A DNA stretch of 54,531 nt from Bacillota bacterium. GTDB lineage: Bacteria; Bacillota; UBA994; UBA5500. This document shows positions 38,776 to 47,539 of the stretch, in pieces. Below the pieces are notes generated by a model. It did not search any database and was not told where the DNA came from. It saw only the letters and a program-made list of their open reading frames with translations. Within the stretch, counting starts at the first letter, position 1, and each line of letters begins with the position of its first letter. The stretch is from the NCBI GenBank assembly GCA_023436245.1, contig JAEZJZ010000108.1, positions 1-54,531 on the forward strand, in the 5' to 3' direction. The translations under genes were made by a program, and so were the position numbers.

Positions 38776-40182
38776 ATGGAAAGAGAGCAGTTTCTGATTC
38801 TGCATGCGGACGGCAGGGAAGAGTCGGTATCAGCAGACAAACCAGTCGGCTCGCCTGGATTCTGGAGCATGGTGCAAAAGGAAGCGTTGAAGCAGGATTA
38901 CCAGCCGTTGCCGGCCGAACCGGCCTATCTTGATGTCTGCCGCCGCCTGGGCATCGCTTGGGAAGAGATGAGTGACAGCGGACACATGCGCTTCGGACCG
39001 AAGGGGGCGCTCGTCTTTGACCTGCTCGCCGACTACGTCGGCAATGCCTGCCGCAGCCTGGAACTACCGCTGTTCCAGGTGAAGGGCACCAACATGTTCA
39101 ACCTGGACGAAGGCCCGGTAGCAGAGCATGCTGCCTTATTTGGCGACAGGCTCTACTCTCTCGCCGACGCCGACAGCGGGCAGAAGTACGTACTGCGTTA
39201 CGCTGCCTGTCACCAGCAGTTTGCCATGATCAAACACTGGCAGATCAGCCACAAGCACTTGCCTTTTGCCGCCTATGAGCTGGCCGACTCCTACCGTCTG
39301 GAGCAATCAGGCGAGTGCATGCTCGCCTTCCGGACCAGGCGGCTGAATATGCCGGACCTGCATGTCTTCTGCCAGGATGAACCCGGCGCCAGCCGATGGT
39401 TCCTGCGGCTGCACCAGCGAGTGATGCAAGAGGTGCAAGTCTTCGGCCAGGACTATGAGTTGTTGGTCAACCTGGCATCTCCCGAGGCACTGCAGGCTAG
39501 CCGTGCATTGCTGCACGAGCTGGCTCGGGATATCGGTCGGCCGTTGCTGTTGCACATCTACCCCGCTGGCAGGGGGTTCTATTGGACCGTCAATCTGGAA
39601 TACCACATCATCGACCTGATGGGGAGGGCGAGGGAGATCGGCACTGTGCAAATCGATGTCGGCAATGCTGCCCGCTTTGGCATCAGCTTCGTGGACGCTG
39701 ATGGCCAGAAACGTCATCCCGTGATCTTGCACAGCGCGTTGATCGGCAGCATCGAGCGCTTTCTCTACTTGGTGATGGATACCCTGGTCAAGCAGGTCGC
39801 CGCCGGCCAACCAGCCTTACTGCCTTACTGGCTCGCTCCCGAGCAAATCCGATTACTCCCAGTGTCCGAGCAGCATCTGGACTGGAGCCGCAGCCTGTGC
39901 GCGCAGCTTTCAGCCGCCGGCATTCGGGCAGGGATGGATGATCGCCCGGAGAAGGTGGGGAGGAAAGTGCGAGATGCCCAGGCTGATTGGGTGCCCTACC
40001 AGATCGTGATTGGCGACCGAGAACAGCAGGGCGGCCTACTGCCCCTGATGCAGCGCCGCAGCCAGTCTGAGCAAGCCTGCTCGCTGGACGACCTGCATCG
40101 TATCCTGCGCTCAGAGCAGGGCGGTAACCCTTGGCGCCCACTCTACTTCCCGGCGGAACTCGGTCTGCGCCCTGTCTTCTAG
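38776..40182 (+). CDS. Archaeal-type threonyl-tRNA synthetase-like protein lacking the editing domain
   Basis: A 468-residue class II synthetase-like protein. The catalytic core (about 60-335) resembles archaeal ThrRS more than bacterial ThrRS: RYAACHQQF, RRLNMPDLHVFC, GTVQIDVGNAARFGISFVD and HPVILHSALIGSIERF. The three zinc ligands expected for threonine recognition are kept (C145, H196, H319). The anticodon-binding domain follows (about 345-440; IRLLPVSEQHLDW, VGRKVRDAQADWVPYQIVIGD). TGS and editing domains are absent: only about 50 residues precede the core. It may charge tRNA-Thr without editing or have a paralogue role. ATG 38776 has AAGGAGGAG upstream, behind a T-box leader. Confidence 0.85.
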   Translation: MEREQFLILHADGREESVSADKPVGSPGFWSMVQKEALKQDYQPLPAEPAYLDVCRRLGIAWEEMSDSGHMRFGPKGALVFDLLADYVGNACRSLELPLFQVKGTNMFNLDEGPVAEHAALFGDRLYSLADADSGQKYVLRYAACHQQFAMIKHWQISHKHLPFAAYELADSYRLEQSGECMLAFRTRRLNMPDLHVFCQDEPGASRWFLRLHQRVMQEVQVFGQDYELLVNLASPEALQASRALLHELARDIGRPLLLHIYPAGRGFYWTVNLEYHIIDLMGRAREIGTVQIDVGNAARFGISFVDADGQKRHPVILHSALIGSIERFLYLVMDTLVKQVAAGQPALLPYWLAPEQIRLLPVSEQHLDWSRSLCAQLSAAGIRAGMDDRPEKVGRKVRDAQADWVPYQIVIGDREQQGGLLPLMQRRSQSEQACSLDDLHRILRSEQGGNPWRPLYFPAELGLRPVF

Positions 40183-40199
40183 TCGTCTCTGCTCAGAAC

Positions 40200-40335
40200 T
40201 GAATAATCCAGAACCGTCCCCCAATATTCAAACCGAATAATTGGGGACGGTTCTCAAATATTCAAAGTGAATAATCGGGGACAGATCTCGAGTGTCCAGA
40301 GTGGATTATCCAGAGACCGTCGCCAGTTATCCAGT
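40200..40335. repeat. Array of the ATTCAAAGTGAATAAT repeat family
   Basis: This array fills the gap before the MMPL gene. The first unit is a large hairpin: AGAACCGTCCCCCAATATTC and the opposing GAATAATTGGGGACGGTTCT (about 40209-40254). Then follows a copy of ATTCAAAGTGAATAAT with GGGGACAG (about 40258-40284) and a decayed third unit. It is related to the 55-bp copies at 10.4 and 26.3 kb. REP-like elements tied to Y1 transposases look like this, but no transposase gene is present in the window. Confidence 0.75.
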
Positions 40336-40349
40336 TACGATGAAAGTAG

Positions 40350-40379
40350 TTGACATGTAAACCAAGCCTACAGCATGAT
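40350..40379 (+). promoter_or_regulatory. Possible promoter of the MMPL operon
   Basis: TTGACA (40350-40355), an 18-base spacer and CATGAT (40374-40379). It lies directly after the repeat array. Its position rules out translation starts upstream of about 40386. Confidence 0.5.
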
Positions 40380-40415
40380 ATAGTTAATGTGTTAATCAAG
40401 CTGGGGGTGAGGGGT

Positions 40416-42512
40416 TTGAGATTTGCCGAGTTGATCGTGCGCCGGCGCAGGCTGATCATGGCGGTGGCGCTGTTGTTGCTCATTCCGGCCGCACTGGGGT
40501 TCATGGCGACCGGCGTCAACTACGATGTCACCGACTACTTGGCAGGAGACATGCCGGCCAAGGCGGCGCAGCAGGCGGTGGAGGATCACTTTGGCCAGGC
40601 ATCCATGGTCTATTTGCTGTTGCCGGAGATGCCGCTTTGGCAAGCCGGGGAGTACAAGTCCGAGATCGCTGCTCTGCCGGGTGTGGAAAAGGTGCAGTGG
40701 CTGGATGATGCCACCCACGTCAGCGTGCCGCCGGAGTTCATGGCAGAGCAGTTGCGCGAGAACTTTCTTACCGATGGGGGCACGGCTCTGTTCGTCACCT
40801 TCGCGGAGGGGGCCACTTCTCAACTGACAGGGCAGGCAATCGTCAGCATCAGGCAGCTGACTGACGACCAGGCTGTGATCAGCGGCTTCCCGGCCATCGT
40901 CCACGACCTGGGTGAAGTGCTGGATACGGAGAAGTGGTACTACGCATTGGTGGCCGTGGCCGCTATCCTGTTGGTGCTCTCGCTCTCCACCAGTTCCACC
41001 TTTGAGCCGGTGCTGCTCTTGGTAGCCGTTGGTTTTTCCGTAATCTACAACATGGGCAGCAACGTTTTCCTCGGCTCTATCTCGTTCATCACTCAGTCCA
41101 TTGCAGCCGTGCTGCAACTGGCCGTTTCCATGGATTATGGCATCTTCCTCATCCACCGTTTCGCTGAGGAAAAGACTCGCCACGCCTCGCCAGAGGAGGC
41201 GATGGCGGTAGCCATCGGCAAGACTTCGCGCGCCATTTCCGCCAGCGCCTTGACCACAGTGGCCGGCTTCGCCGCCCTGATCATGATGCAGTTCGGTTTG
41301 GGCAAAGATCTCGGCATCGTCATGGCCAAAGGCGTGATTCTGAGTGCCTTGGGGGTGCTGGTAATTCTGCCCGGGCTCTTGCTCAACTTCCAGCGCCTGA
41401 TGGAGCGGTATCAGCATCGCGTGCTACTGCCCAGCTTCAGTGGCGTGGCACAGTGGGTGGTGCGGCGGCGGGCGCCATTGGTGGCCGTGCTGCTGTTGCT
41501 GCTGCTGCCCGTCTTCTTCCTCCAGCAACAGGTGGGTATCTTCTACAGCGTTTCGGAAGGGCTTTCGCCGGAAGTGAAGGCGGTGGCTGACTTGGAACAG
41601 TTCAAGCAGTCTTTCGGCATCTCCGAAGTGGTGCAAGTTCTGGTGCCCGACCAGGGGCTTGGTGCTGAACGGGCACTGGTTGATGAGCTGCTGGCCATCC
41701 CCAACGTGCAGTCAGTGGTCAGCCTCAGTCAAGCAGTCGATCCGCACATTCCGGAATCCTTTCTACCGGAGACGGCCACGGCCACCTTCCGTCAGGACGG
41801 TTACGCCCTGACCACGGTGCAGCTGACCACCATGCAAGGCGAGCCGGCCACCAACACGGCCCTGGCCGCCATCGAGCAAGCAGCGGGATCGCTCTATTCT
41901 GAGTTCCATCTTGCGGGAGAGGCCGCACTCACCCGCGACTTGATGCAGGTGACCGCAGCCGACATGAGTCGCGTCAACGCCATTTCCGTGATTGCAATTC
42001 TGCTGATCATCGCCCTCTCCTTTGGGTCCATTTCGGTGCCGGTGTTGCTGGTGCTGGCGATAGAGTTTGCCATCTGGTCAAATCTGAGCATCGCCTATGC
42101 ATTCGGCAATCGCCTTTACTTCGTCACCTATCTGGTGCTGGGGGCCATTCAGCTCGGCGCCACCGTCGATTACGCCATTCTCTTGACCAGCAAGTACCAG
42201 GAGGCTCTGCGCACGCACTCTAGACTCGACGCAATGCAGTTGGCCGTTCAGCAGAGCTTCCGCTCTATTCTGACCAGCGCCCTGGCGCTGACCGGGGCCA
42301 CCGTTGCCGTCGCGCTGCTCTCCCGCATTCGCATGGCCGGGCAGATGTGCGCCATGCTGGGCATGGGCGCGCTGATCAGCATGTTGACGATTGTCTTCGT
42401 GCTGCCAGGGCTGTTGCTCTACTGCCAGCCGGTGCTGGAGGTAACAACCCTGCGCTGGCCGAAGGCTGGCACGCATCAACGGCCAGCGTCCCGGGCAGAA
42501 GACCTTGGTTAG
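40416..42512 (+). CDS. MMPL/RND-type membrane transporter
   Basis: A roughly 698-residue MMPL-family transporter with twelve helices in two repeats, each with one helix, a large extracytoplasmic domain and five more helices. The sterol-sensing-like segments are MDYGIFLIHRFAEEKTRH with the following ASALTTVAGFAALIMM, and in the second half VDYAILLTSKYQEALRTH with TSALALTGATVAVALL. The Asp in MDYG/VDYA lies where proton-relay Asp-Tyr pairs occur. Bacterial members export lipids, drugs or surface compounds. I prefer TTG 40416 (GGGGGTGAGG just upstream; homology starts there); GTG 40389 is possible. The exported partner gene follows 55 bases later. Confidence 0.9.
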   Translation: MRFAELIVRRRRLIMAVALLLLIPAALGFMATGVNYDVTDYLAGDMPAKAAQQAVEDHFGQASMVYLLLPEMPLWQAGEYKSEIAALPGVEKVQWLDDATHVSVPPEFMAEQLRENFLTDGGTALFVTFAEGATSQLTGQAIVSIRQLTDDQAVISGFPAIVHDLGEVLDTEKWYYALVAVAAILLVLSLSTSSTFEPVLLLVAVGFSVIYNMGSNVFLGSISFITQSIAAVLQLAVSMDYGIFLIHRFAEEKTRHASPEEAMAVAIGKTSRAISASALTTVAGFAALIMMQFGLGKDLGIVMAKGVILSALGVLVILPGLLLNFQRLMERYQHRVLLPSFSGVAQWVVRRRAPLVAVLLLLLLPVFFLQQQVGIFYSVSEGLSPEVKAVADLEQFKQSFGISEVVQVLVPDQGLGAERALVDELLAIPNVQSVVSLSQAVDPHIPESFLPETATATFRQDGYALTTVQLTTMQGEPATNTALAAIEQAAGSLYSEFHLAGEAALTRDLMQVTAADMSRVNAISVIAILLIIALSFGSISVPVLLVLAIEFAIWSNLSIAYAFGNRLYFVTYLVLGAIQLGATVDYAILLTSKYQEALRTHSRLDAMQLAVQQSFRSILTSALALTGATVAVALLSRIRMAGQMCAMLGMGALISMLTIVFVLPGLLLYCQPVLEVTTLRWPKAGTHQRPASRAEDLG

Positions 42513-42567
42513 CCGGTTTGTTTGGATGCATGCAGTTCCGGCAGGGAGATCTGAGAGGGGGAGAAAG

Positions 42568-44034
42568 ATGAAGAAGGTACTGGCTATGCTTTTGCTCGGC
42601 TTGATCATCAGCGTCCCGTTAGCCCAAGCAGCCGATGTGGAGCGCAACGAGACAGTCTATGCTTCTCTGGACAATCATGGTCAGCCGTTGGATGTACGCG
42701 TGGTGACCTGGCTGCGGGGAGACCCCGGGGAGGAGACTTGGACAGACTATGGCCGTTATGACAGTGTAGAGAGCAGCGTCTCGGACATCGCCCCCAGCAT
42801 CGGTGATGGCACGATCACCTGGCCGGTCAGCACCATGCAGGGGGAGGGCCTCTTCTATCAGGGGACACCTTCCGCCGAGTTGCCGATCAAGCTGCGGATC
42901 GATTACTTCCTGGATGGCCAGCAGATCGAGCCGGAGCAGTTGGCCGGAGCCTCAGGGGAAGTACTGATCAAGCTACAGGTGCAGAACCGGTTGCGGCAGG
43001 AGCGGGTGCTCAGTTACCTCGGATATGCAGGCCAGCCACTGCGCAGCACACAGGCGTTGTACACTCCGCTGGTGGTGCAGGTCACTCAGGCATTGCCAGT
43101 TGGCACTTGGAGTGAGATCGACGCAGACGGGGCAACTCGCGTGTTGGCTGGCGATCAGTTGCGCCTCAGTTGGGCGCTCTTCCCTTATCCCGACGCCGAG
43201 TTCAGTTTCAGCATGCAGGGGCAGCAGATCTGCCTGGCTCCGCTTGAGATCAACGTGTTGCCGATGATGCCCCCGTTGCCTGACCTGGGCGCTGTCGCTC
43301 AGTTGAAGCAGCTGATTGCCGGAGTGGATCAGCTGTCTGGTTCCTTGCAGCAATTGGCCGGAGCAGCCGACGTTCTGGCGAGCGGCCAGGCCCAAGCCGT
43401 GGCTGGCGGGCAGCAGCTGTCGGCTGGCCTGGGTGAGTTGGCACAGGTGGCGCAGTCGGCAGGGGCTGGGGCCAAATCGCTGGCAGACGGGCTGTCCACA
43501 CTGCAGGCCTCACACCTGCGGTTGGTTGAGGCCAGTGCCCGCCTGCAGCAATCCGGCGACCCTTACTTGCAGTCCATCGCCATCGGGCTTGCGGCTGAAG
43601 CAGAGGCGCTGGCTGGGCTAGCTGCCGGTAGCCATTCCCTGGCTGGCGGTCTCACCCAACTCACCGACGCTATTAGCGTGCTCTCTCAAGAGACTGCTGG
43701 TCTGTTCACTGGGGCGGAGCAACTGACCAGCGGACAGCAAGCATTGGCTTCCGGACTTAGCGCCCTGCTTGCTCAGGGTGTATCCCCCATGCGCGATCAG
43801 GCCATCGGTCAATACGCTGCAGCCGAGCTCGGCTCTGCCACCACGTCTGCCATGCAGCAGTTGGTCGAAGAGCACCATTCCTTCATTGATAACAGTCGCA
43901 ACTGTATCGGCCAGACGCAGTATCTGATGCGCACGAAGGGAGTGCCCTTGCCGGTCACGGCCAAGCCCGCTGTCGCACCCGCAGCCAGTTTGAGCCTCTG
44001 GCAACGCATCGTCCGCTTCTTCACCGGCAAATGA
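42568..44034 (+). CDS. Exported protein with Gly/Ala/Leu coiled repeats, partner of the MMPL transporter
   Basis: A 488-residue protein with a clear signal peptide (MKKVLAMLLLGLIISVPLAQA, cleavage after about residue 21). A beta-rich domain (about 22-235) follows. A region of about 180 residues then has repeats like LSGSLQQLAGAADVLASGQ, ALAGLAAGSHSLAGG and FTGAEQLTSGQQALASG, the heptad/YhgE-Pip style of helical repeat often found in proteins paired with MMPL or ABC-2 transporters. A basic amphipathic tail (SLWQRIVRFFTGK) ends it. It probably works outside the membrane with the preceding transporter. ATG 42568 has GAGGGGGAG upstream. Confidence 0.82.
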   Translation: MKKVLAMLLLGLIISVPLAQAADVERNETVYASLDNHGQPLDVRVVTWLRGDPGEETWTDYGRYDSVESSVSDIAPSIGDGTITWPVSTMQGEGLFYQGTPSAELPIKLRIDYFLDGQQIEPEQLAGASGEVLIKLQVQNRLRQERVLSYLGYAGQPLRSTQALYTPLVVQVTQALPVGTWSEIDADGATRVLAGDQLRLSWALFPYPDAEFSFSMQGQQICLAPLEINVLPMMPPLPDLGAVAQLKQLIAGVDQLSGSLQQLAGAADVLASGQAQAVAGGQQLSAGLGELAQVAQSAGAGAKSLADGLSTLQASHLRLVEASARLQQSGDPYLQSIAIGLAAEAEALAGLAAGSHSLAGGLTQLTDAISVLSQETAGLFTGAEQLTSGQQALASGLSALLAQGVSPMRDQAIGQYAAAELGSATTSAMQQLVEEHHSFIDNSRNCIGQTQYLMRTKGVPLPVTAKPAVAPAASLSLWQRIVRFFTGK

Positions 44035-44138
44035 GCCAGCAGACCTGCCTGTCATCGATTTTCCCTTGCTTCTCCCCGGATAATCGGGCAGGATAGAAGG
44101 AGAGACTGGTTAACAAGCCGAGGGCGAGGTGTACAGGC

Positions 44139-44597
44139 GTGGAACGGATCATGCCACTGATCAATATAGCCAGCAACATCATTCTCAGGTCACAGCTTTA
44201 CCTCAATCAGGCTCTGAAGACGAAGAACCTGAGCAGCGCGGAAGGCAACATTCTGATGTTTCTCTATGGCAACGGCGATGGGGTGAATCAGGACGCGATT
44301 GTGGCGGGCGTGGATGTGAGCAAGCCGGCCATCTCACGTACCATCAATTCGCTGGAGCACAAAGGATACATTTCGCGGCAGGCCGGTGCGGATGATCGGC
44401 GGGCGCGCATCGTCTTCCTGACAGAGCAGGCCAAGACCGCCCGGGAGTTCGTGCAGGGCGTCTACGCGGATTACGTCGCAATCGCGGCTAAGGGCATCCC
44501 CACCGCCAAGATGGATGAGTTTATTCACCTGTTGCAGGGTGTCTCAGAGAATATCGATGCGTGTCTGCGTGCAATCGCTGAGCAGAAGACCGAATAG
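44139..44597 (+). CDS. MarR-family regulator downstream of the MMPL operon
   Basis: A 152-residue MarR protein: dimerisation helices at both ends and a winged helix (SSAEGNILMFLYGNGDGVNQDAIVAG, VDVSKPAISRTINSLEHKGYI, RQAGADDRRARIVFLTEQ) in the centre, usual length. It begins with GTG 44139 behind GAGGTG, 104 bases after the exported protein gene, in the same direction. It is the natural candidate to control the MMPL unit, though no clear inverted repeat was found at 40.4 kb. Confidence 0.92.
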   Translation: MERIMPLINIASNIILRSQLYLNQALKTKNLSSAEGNILMFLYGNGDGVNQDAIVAGVDVSKPAISRTINSLEHKGYISRQAGADDRRARIVFLTEQAKTAREFVQGVYADYVAIAAKGIPTAKMDEFIHLLQGVSENIDACLRAIAEQKTE

Positions 44598-44607
44598 GCA
44601 AAGTGAA

Positions 44608-44637
44608 GGGCGTCTCCGATTGCGGAGACGCCCTTTC
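44608..44637 (+). terminator. Intrinsic terminator of the MarR gene
   Basis: An 11-bp perfect stem (44608-44618 with 44623-44633) and loop ATTG are followed by TTTCT. The convergent GGDEF/HD-GYP gene ends at 44637, so it may serve both. Confidence 0.9.
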
Positions 44638-46016
44638 TAGAGACCGGAGGGAAGGTTCACCTGCGCTGGACGCAATGACCGGTTTAGTCGCTGCAGCCAG
44701 TTATGAGGCTTCTTCAGGACCGCATTGATGAATGCATCGACGACGCGCGGATCAAACTGCGTACCGCGGCAGCGTCGTAACTCATGCTCAGACTGCCTGA
44801 GCGACATCGCTGCCTTGTAGGGGCGCCCGCTGATCATCACGTCAAACGAGTCGACCACCGAGATAATCCGGGCCAAGAGCGGGATGTCATCCCCGGCCAG
44901 TCCGTGGGGATAGCCATTCCCGTCCCACCGCTCGTGGTGGGCCAGGATGCAGTCAGCCACAGATCCGAGGAAGGGCACCCGCCTGACAATGCGGTAGCTG
45001 ATCTCCGGATGCTTCTTCACGATTGCCCACTCTTCATCGTTCAGTCTGCCTGGCTTGTCTAAAATGCTGTTTGGCACTGCCATTTTTCCAACATCATGCA
45101 TCAACGCGATCAGGGCGAGGTCTCTCAGTTGCTGAACTGTCAGTCCCAGATGACGACCGACTGCTTGGGCATAGCGTTGCATGCGGCGGGCATGGCCCTC
45201 GTCCTCCCGGTTCTTCTCCGTGACCGATTGCCAGAGCGGTGCAGCCAGGGAACTGACCAGGCTGTTCGGCGCGAAAAGCTTGTCCCGCAGCAGTTGTTCT
45301 TCCGCCGCTTGCAGCATTTCCAGAGGACGATCTTTGCCAGCGAGCCCTCTGGCTTGTCCAACCGACAGTGACGTGCCAGCACCCACCCCGGGGATGAAGG
45401 GGATGTTCTTGATCTGCCTGGCCAGTTCGTCTGCCGCTTCCCCTGATTGTTGTAGCAGGCAGAAGGCAAACTCGTCGCCGCTGAGGCGAGCCAAGGCGGT
45501 TCCATCTGGAAGCAATGCCCGGATATGTTCTGAGACCATCGCCAGCAGCATGTCGCCCGCACTTTGGCCATGAGAGTTATTGATCAAGCGCAGCCCATTG
45601 ACGTCCACCACCGTGATCACTGTGTCGGCCGGTTGACTATCCAGGTTGCGCAGGTCGCTAAGGAACTGGTCGCGGTTGATGCATCCAGTGAGTTGGTCGA
45701 GATTCGCCTCGGCCTGACTTGAGGCCGTGAGCACTGTGAGCAGCAGGAAGGACTGGCCGGCACCGCTGAGTAAGCGCGAACGCACGCTGGCGGTGAAGGT
45801 GGAACCGTTCTTGCGTCGGTGAATCATCACCTGTTCGTGATCGCCTGTGATGCTGAGCAGGTTGTCGACAGTTCCCCGCAGGTCTGAGGTGGTCAGGTCG
45901 TGCAGGTTGATCAGGTTCATCTCCAGGGGTTGATAACCATACAGGGACTCTGCTGCCCTGTCGGAAAGGATGATTCTGCCCGACAGGTCTGAGACTATGG
46001 TGGCTTCACCGAGCAT
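44637..46016 (-). CDS. PAS-GGDEF-HD-GYP signalling protein
   Basis: A 459-residue cyclic-di-GMP turnover protein without membrane segments. A PAS domain (about 3-105; VSDLSGRIILSDRAAESLYGY) is followed by a GGDEF domain (about 108-245) whose active motif reads SGDEF. An HD-GYP phosphodiesterase domain (about 265-450) then has HDVGK, HPEISYR, HHERWDGNGYPHGL and VVDSFDVM. The HD-GYP residues appear complete. The cyclase motif is altered in its first Gly and no RxxD inhibitory site is visible, so the main activity may be c-di-GMP hydrolysis. The start at ATG 46016 follows GGGAGG; a TTGACC-N17-TAGACT promoter lies at 46053-46081. Confidence 0.9.
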   Translation of the reverse strand: MLGEATIVSDLSGRIILSDRAAESLYGYQPLEMNLINLHDLTTSDLRGTVDNLLSITGDHEQVMIHRRKNGSTFTASVRSRLLSGAGQSFLLLTVLTASSQAEANLDQLTGCINRDQFLSDLRNLDSQPADTVITVVDVNGLRLINNSHGQSAGDMLLAMVSEHIRALLPDGTALARLSGDEFAFCLLQQSGEAADELARQIKNIPFIPGVGAGTSLSVGQARGLAGKDRPLEMLQAAEEQLLRDKLFAPNSLVSSLAAPLWQSVTEKNREDEGHARRMQRYAQAVGRHLGLTVQQLRDLALIALMHDVGKMAVPNSILDKPGRLNDEEWAIVKKHPEISYRIVRRVPFLGSVADCILAHHERWDGNGYPHGLAGDDIPLLARIISVVDSFDVMISGRPYKAAMSLRQSEHELRRCRGTQFDPRVVDAFINAVLKKPHNWLQRLNRSLRPAQVNLPSGL

Positions 46017-46052
46017 CAATTGGCCTCCCGCTGCTGATTTTTCACATCCCCA

Positions 46053-46081
46053 AGTCTAACCAGAACCGAGACAAAGGTCAA
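46053..46081 (-). promoter_or_regulatory. Promoter of the GGDEF/HD-GYP gene
   Basis: On the minus strand: TTGACC (plus-strand 46076-46081), a 17-base spacer and TAGACT (46053-46058), 37 bases before the start codon. Confidence 0.65.
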
Positions 46082-46111
46082 CACTTATTTAGGAACCTTT
46101 ACTATGATCAA

Positions 46112-46146
46112 CAGGGGCGCACCGAGTAGTCTCCGGTTCGCCCCTG
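46112..46146 (-). terminator. Hairpin 3' of the radical SAM gene
   Basis: CAGGGGCG (46112-46119) pairs with CGCCCCTG (46139-46146), with further pairing inside. It lies past the minus-strand maturase gene and before the GGDEF gene promoter. The tail is only modestly U-rich. Confidence 0.55.
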
Positions 46147-46207
46147 GTTGCCTTTGCCTAGCTCAGTGATGCCCTTAGGAAGTGGGCAGCAGCCCAGCAT
46201 TCCTCGT

Positions 46208-47530
46208 TCATGGCCGTTTTGACCAGCAGCACTGTTTCGCCTTGCGCCCACTTCCGCAGGGGCAGGGATCATTCCGTCCGACGCCCTGCCAACGCTGCTG
46301 CGACTCGGCCAGCAGAACGGCCCGAATGGTCTCTGTCGTGGCTCCCCGTTTCCGCAGATCCACGATCCGCCGCAACTGTGGTTCGGCGTAGGCAAAGAAC
46401 TGACGCAGCCCGCCGCAGAGATAGTTTAGCCCAGGTTCCCCCTGCTCGTCCGGCGCAAACCGGTCCTTGGGGCATCCGCCGTTGCAGACAGCCAGCCAGG
46501 GGCAAGTATGGCATTGCTCAGACAAACGATCGCGCTTGTCGTCGCCGAAGTGGCGTTGTCTGGGCGAATCCACTAGCTCGAGCAGGGACGAGGCTGCGAG
46601 ATCACCCAAGCGATAGTCAGGCGAGACAAAATGGTCGCAGGCGTAGACGCCGCCATCCTGCTCCACCACTACCACCCGACCGCAGGTCGGGGCCATCCAG
46701 CAGAGGCTGGCGCTGCCCCCCGCCCAAACCAGCGCCGTCTCCGCCACCAACTGGATCTCCAATCGGCCGAGATCGCGCCGGAGCCACTCATCGAAAATCT
46801 CGCAGAGGAAGTTGCCGTAGGCTGCACTGGTCACCGAGTCGGCTGTCACCCGCCCATCTGCTGCCCGGCACACAATCGGGATGAATTGAATCCAGCCGGT
46901 GTTCAGGTCGCGGAGCGCTCGGTAGACAGCCAGTGGCTCAGACGCCGCCAGGGAAGTCACGGTGCACAGCAAATCCGGCTGAATGCCATGCGCCTGTAGT
47001 CGCCGCACGGCCGCAACTGCCCGCTGATAGCTGCCGCGACCGCCCTGGTCCCGGCGATATGAGTCATGCACCGCCTCGGTGCCGTCGATACTCACCCCTA
47101 CGTCAAATCTCGCCTCTGCCAAGAATGCACACCAAGCATCGTCCAGCAGCAGGCCGTTGGTCTGCAGGTTGTTCCAGCAGTTCCACCCCGGCGGAAGGTA
47201 GCGTTGCTGCAGCTCTACCGCAGTGCGGTAGAAGTCGAGTCCGGCCAGGGTTGGTTCTCCGCCATGCCAGGTGAATGGCACCACCGGGCCTGGGCTGGCT
47301 GCAATGTACTGTCGGATGTAGGTCTCGAGCAGGCTGTCCGACATCCTGAGCTGATTAGGGCTACCTTCTGCCCCCGTGGTCTCCAGGTAATAGCAGTAGC
47401 TGCAGTTCAGGTTACAGCGTGGGCCGACTGGCTTGGCCATCACAGCGAAAGCTTCTCTGGACGCTCCAGACTTCTGCGACGTCTCCGTCTGGTTGCACCT
47501 CCCCCGGACATGTCCGTTAAAGTTGTCCAT
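46208..47530 (-). CDS. Radical SAM SPASM protein of the anaerobic sulfatase-maturase type, with SEC-C tail
   Basis: A 440-residue iron-sulfur enzyme. The radical SAM cluster motif is C39, C43 and C46 in CNLNCSYCYY, preceded by AKPVGPRCN, the usual start of anaerobic sulfatase-maturating enzymes. The C-terminal SPASM domain has CHTCPWLAVCNGGCPKDRF and earlier cysteines (CGRVVVVEQDGGVYACDHF). A short SEC-C zinc motif PCPCGSGRKAKQCC closes the protein. Known relatives oxidise Cys or Ser of sulfatases to formylglycine; no sulfatase is nearby, so the target is unknown. The start at ATG 47530 is 10 bases after the dienelactone hydrolase stop and lacks a strong ribosome site, so coupling is likely. 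Confidence 0.9.
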   Translation of the reverse strand: MDNFNGHVRGRCNQTETSQKSGASREAFAVMAKPVGPRCNLNCSYCYYLETTGAEGSPNQLRMSDSLLETYIRQYIAASPGPVVPFTWHGGEPTLAGLDFYRTAVELQQRYLPPGWNCWNNLQTNGLLLDDAWCAFLAEARFDVGVSIDGTEAVHDSYRRDQGGRGSYQRAVAAVRRLQAHGIQPDLLCTVTSLAASEPLAVYRALRDLNTGWIQFIPIVCRAADGRVTADSVTSAAYGNFLCEIFDEWLRRDLGRLEIQLVAETALVWAGGSASLCWMAPTCGRVVVVEQDGGVYACDHFVSPDYRLGDLAASSLLELVDSPRQRHFGDDKRDRLSEQCHTCPWLAVCNGGCPKDRFAPDEQGEPGLNYLCGGLRQFFAYAEPQLRRIVDLRKRGATTETIRAVLLAESQQRWQGVGRNDPCPCGSGRKAKQCCWSKRP

Positions 47531-47539
47531 GGACTGGCG

